This document shows, one piece after another, positions 42,842 through 44,761 of a DNA stretch of 44,761 bases. The notes under the pieces are model-generated. The model ran no database searches, was not told the DNA's origin, and saw only the letters and a program-made list of their open reading frames with translations. Position 1 is the stretch's first letter; the number at the start of each line of letters is the position of its first letter. The stretch comes from Pseudomonas caspiana (GTDB lineage: Bacteria > Pseudomonadota > Gammaproteobacteria > Pseudomonadales > Pseudomonadaceae), in assembly GCF_002158995.1 (NCBI RefSeq), contig NZ_LOHF01000036.1, positions 1-44,761 on the forward strand. The letters are read 5' to 3'. The position numbers and the translations under genes were made by a program.

Positions 42842-43509
42842 TGTTGCAGCTCCAGCAGGTAACCAATGCCGCGCACGGTGTGGATAAGTTTTGCCTGATA
42901 CGGGTCGTCCACCTTGGCACGTAAACGGCGGATCGCGACGTCGACCACGTTGGTGTCGCTATCGAAATTCATTTGCCAGACGTGAGAGGCGATCAGCGCA
43001 CGGGACAGGACTTCTCCCTCTCGACTGAGTAAAAGATGCAGCAGCGCGAATTCCTTGTTGGTCAGGTTCAGGCGCTCGCCGTTGCGCGTGACTTTGCGCT
43101 TGAGCAAATCCAGATGCAGATCGGCGATCTGGAACTGTTCGACTTCACGGGGCGGTCCCCGACGCAGCAAGGTGCGAACCCGCGCCAGCAATTCGGCATA
43201 GGAGAAGGGTTTCACCAGATAATCATCGGCGCCCAGTTCGAGGCCTTTGACCCGATCCTCCACGGCATCGCGGGCGGTGAGGAACAGCACGGGCGTCTGC
43301 CATTTACGGCGAATGATCTGCAGCAGTTGCCAGCCATCGAGGCCGGGCAACATGACGTCGAGGATGATCAGGTCGAACTCGCTTTCCTGCACCAGATGCA
43401 GACCGTCCAGACCGTTCAACGCGACTTCCACCAGATAGCCGGATTCCCCCAGCCCTTTGCGCAGGTAATCCGCTGTTTTCGCTTCGTCTTCTACTACCAG
43501 GATACGCAT
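42838..43509 (-). CDS. OmpR-family response regulator, CopR/CusR/HprR type
   Basis: A 223-residue regulator: receiver with MRILVVEDEAKTADYL, phosphoacceptor LIILDVMLPGLDGW (Asp51), and KPFSYAELLARVRTLLRR; winged-helix output with LTNKEFALLHLLLSREGEVLSR and DVAIRRLRAKVDDPY...VRGIGYLLE. The ATG at 43509 fits the family start exactly; the frame extends to 43557 but without support. It probably binds the dyad at 43560-43577 and activates both its own operon and the divergent GlcG/hydroxyisourate hydrolase genes. Confidence 0.93.
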   Translation of the reverse strand: MRILVVEDEAKTADYLRKGLGESGYLVEVALNGLDGLHLVQESEFDLIILDVMLPGLDGWQLLQIIRRKWQTPVLFLTARDAVEDRVKGLELGADDYLVKPFSYAELLARVRTLLRRGPPREVEQFQIADLHLDLLKRKVTRNGERLNLTNKEFALLHLLLSREGEVLSRALIASHVWQMNFDSDTNVVDVAIRRLRAKVDDPYQAKLIHTVRGIGYLLELQQ

Positions 43510-43559
43510 TAAGTCCTCCGCCACTGACGCATAGCGTAAGCCGATCCGCGACCTCATCT

Positions 43560-43577
43560 CATTACAAATACGTAATC
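43560..43577. promoter_or_regulatory. HprR/CusR-like box in the divergent promoter
   Basis: CATTAC-AAATAC-GTAATC matches at 14 of 18 positions the E. coli HprR box as I recall it (CATTAC-AAAATT-GTAATG). It lies 51 nt before the response regulator start and 79 nt before the GlcG-like start, good positions for control in both directions. Confidence 0.6.
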
Positions 43578-43655
43578 CGCAGGCAATCAGTTTGTGCGGA
43601 AGGCTTGGGCAGTATGGCTGGCAATTGCTCAGCCGAGCCTGAACCGGAGATTTTC

Positions 43656-44156
43656 ATGCTGATCCGAAGCGTCACCCTTTCTTTACTGACACTGGCCATG
43701 GGGTCCGGCGTCGCGTTGGCTGACGTGCAAAACGTTGCACAGCGCCCGGATGTGACCCTCAAGCTTGCCAATGACCTGCTCAATGCAACCCTGGCGGCCT
43801 GCCACGCCGATGGCAAAACCGCCGTCGCCGCGGTGGTGGATCGCGGCGGAAATCTGGTTGCGGTGCAGCGCGATGACAACGTTGGCCCGCACAACACCCT
43901 CGCCGCGCAGCGTAAGGCGTTTACCGCGCTGTCGACCAAAACCCCGACGCGGCTGCTGTCCGAGCGCGCCCGCAACAATCCCGAAGCCGAGAACCTCAAC
44001 ACCCTTGATGAGCTGCTGCTGTTAGGCGGTGGCGTGCCTTTAAAAGTAGGCGATCAGGTCATCGGTGCCATCGGCGTAGCGGGCGCAGGCGGTGCAGAAG
44101 TCGATGAAGGCTGCGCGCTGAAAGGCATCACCCACGTTTTACCCAACCTCAAATAA
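43656..44156 (+). CDS. Exported GlcG/HbpS family protein (haem-binding-like, DUF336)
   Basis: A 166-residue protein with a signal peptide (MLIRSVTLSLLTLAMGSGVALA). The mature domain has LANDLLNATLAACHADGKTAVAAVVDRGGNLVAVQRDDNVGPHNTLAAQRKAFTAL and a glycine-rich end (VIGAIGVAGAGGAEVDEGCA), the GlcG/HbpS/PduO-C fold. Relatives bind haem or cobalamin and protect from oxidative stress. GGAG lies 6 nt before the ATG. It is 15 nt ahead of the hydroxyisourate hydrolase gene and forms an operon under the CopR/HprR-like box. Confidence 0.9.
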   Translation: MLIRSVTLSLLTLAMGSGVALADVQNVAQRPDVTLKLANDLLNATLAACHADGKTAVAAVVDRGGNLVAVQRDDNVGPHNTLAAQRKAFTALSTKTPTRLLSERARNNPEAENLNTLDELLLLGGGVPLKVGDQVIGAIGVAGAGGAEVDEGCALKGITHVLPNLK

Positions 44157-44171
44157 GCAGGAGCATCTCTC

Positions 44172-44582
44172 ATGAACATGCTGAAAACACTGATCGCCGG
44201 CGCTGTATTAAGCGGCCTTTCATCCATTGCGCTGGCCGCGGGTAATCCGCTGAGCGTACACGTGCTGAACCTGCAGGACGGCCTGCCCTCCTCCGATGTC
44301 AGCGTGACCCTGGAAAAACAGGAAGGCCAGGGCTGGAGCACGCTGAACAAAGGTGTAACCAACGAGCAAGGCCGGATTACGGGCCTGTATCCGGAAGGCA
44401 AAACGCTGGAAAAGGGCACCTATCGCGTGACGTTCAAGACCGGTGAGTGGTTCCAGAAGCACCAGACGGCCAGCTTCTTCCCTGAAGTGCCGGTGATCTT
44501 CAACGTGGACGGCACCTTGCCGCATTACCACATCCCGCTGCTGATCAGCCCTTATGGGTTCTCGACGTATCGCGGGAGCTAG
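44172..44582 (+). CDS. hiuH: 5-hydroxyisourate hydrolase (transthyretin-like), exported
   Basis: A 136-residue protein that hydrolyses 5-hydroxyisourate from urate oxidation. A signal peptide (LIAGAVLSGLSSIALA) directs it to the periplasm, as in E. coli HiuH. The active-site residues are recognisable: H in LSVHVLNLQDG, R in EQGRITGL, H in PHYHIPLLISP, and the hallmark C-terminal YRGS. Ribosome binding site AGGAGC before the ATG. Its pairing with a CopRS/HprRS-type system matches E. coli hiuH-hprRS. Confidence 0.94.
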   Translation: MNMLKTLIAGAVLSGLSSIALAAGNPLSVHVLNLQDGLPSSDVSVTLEKQEGQGWSTLNKGVTNEQGRITGLYPEGKTLEKGTYRVTFKTGEWFQKHQTASFFPEVPVIFNVDGTLPHYHIPLLISPYGFSTYRGS

Positions 44583-44661
44583 TTTGCGAGACATCGGATC
44601 TGTGTAATCAGCACTCGCGTCTCGCCAACAAGTTGGCTCCTACCGGGATCCGGCAACCCCA

Positions 44662-44752
44662 TGTGGGAGCCGGGCTTGCCCGCGATTCAGGCGACCCGGT
44701 TTCACGGCCAGACCGCGTCATCGTTCATCGCGAGCAAGCTCGGCTCCTACAA
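44662..44752. repeat. REPIN, TGTGGGAGCCGGGCTTGCC type
   Basis: Arms GGGAGCCGGGCTTGCCCGCGA and TCGCGAGCAAGCTCGGCTCC in inverted order. A half unit (CAAGTTGGCTCCTACC) lies just upstream at 44629. No gene in 44583-44761. Confidence 0.75.
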
Positions 44753-44761
44753 GGGATGCAC

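Overview
The window reads as Pseudomonas chromosome (gamma-proteobacterium, probably a plant- or soil-associated species). Codon usage is GC-rich and genes are dense. There are many GTAGGAG...CTCCTAC-type REP palindromes, and typical Pseudomonas families occur: HxlR/NmrA pairs, an old yellow enzyme, a CopRS-type two-component system, DUF1203 and LTTRs. The species cannot be resolved from the sequence alone. No rRNA, tRNA, CRISPR array or intact transposase was seen.

Left part (1-19065), mostly ordinary backbone: a RimJ/L-like acetyltransferase; a galactofuranose module with galE on the + strand and, divergently, a glycosyltransferase, UDP-galactopyranose mutase (glf) and a GH1-like glycosidase; a YghU-like GSH transferase; ridA preceded by a 15-codon reading frame and a terminator; a LysR regulator facing an old yellow enzyme with dyad operators between them; an HxlR/NmrA divergent pair; a DMT exporter; DUF1203; a PAS hybrid histidine kinase; a small secreted PRYQ-repeat protein; a glyoxalase-like protein; and a translationally coupled pair of a haem-oxygenase-like di-iron enzyme and an NPPY-type methyltransferase.

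Middle part (about 19370-37990), an accessory and decaying region. It holds two LLM flavin monooxygenase genes (about 91% identical proteins by hand count) that also share about 280 bp of upstream DNA and are each followed by a different broken piece of a KefB/KefC-type K+ efflux gene on the opposite strand. Around them lie a peroxiredoxin/DsbA pair, an AT-rich LtrA membrane protein, two small ABM monooxygenases, two MDR quinone oxidoreductases with a divergent LysR gene, gloA, PsiE and a large ClpG/ClpK-type disaggregase with an N-terminal zinc finger. At least nine pseudogenes or gene fragments lie between them (FAD oxidoreductase, EAL domain, SPOR-like protein, two LysR remnants, YetF, DsbA, two KefB pieces). 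ClpG + KefB + PsiE + thiol-redox genes recall the transmissible locus of stress tolerance (heat-resistance island); here it looks rearranged and partly eroded.

Right part (37998-44761), backbone again: a lipoprotein, a periplasmic solute-binding protein, an AraC regulator, an orphan histidine kinase, and a CopRS/HprRS-type two-component system divergent from a GlcG/HbpS-like protein and an exported 5-hydroxyisourate hydrolase. An HprR-box-like dyad lies in the shared promoter region, matching the E. coli hprRS-hiuH arrangement.
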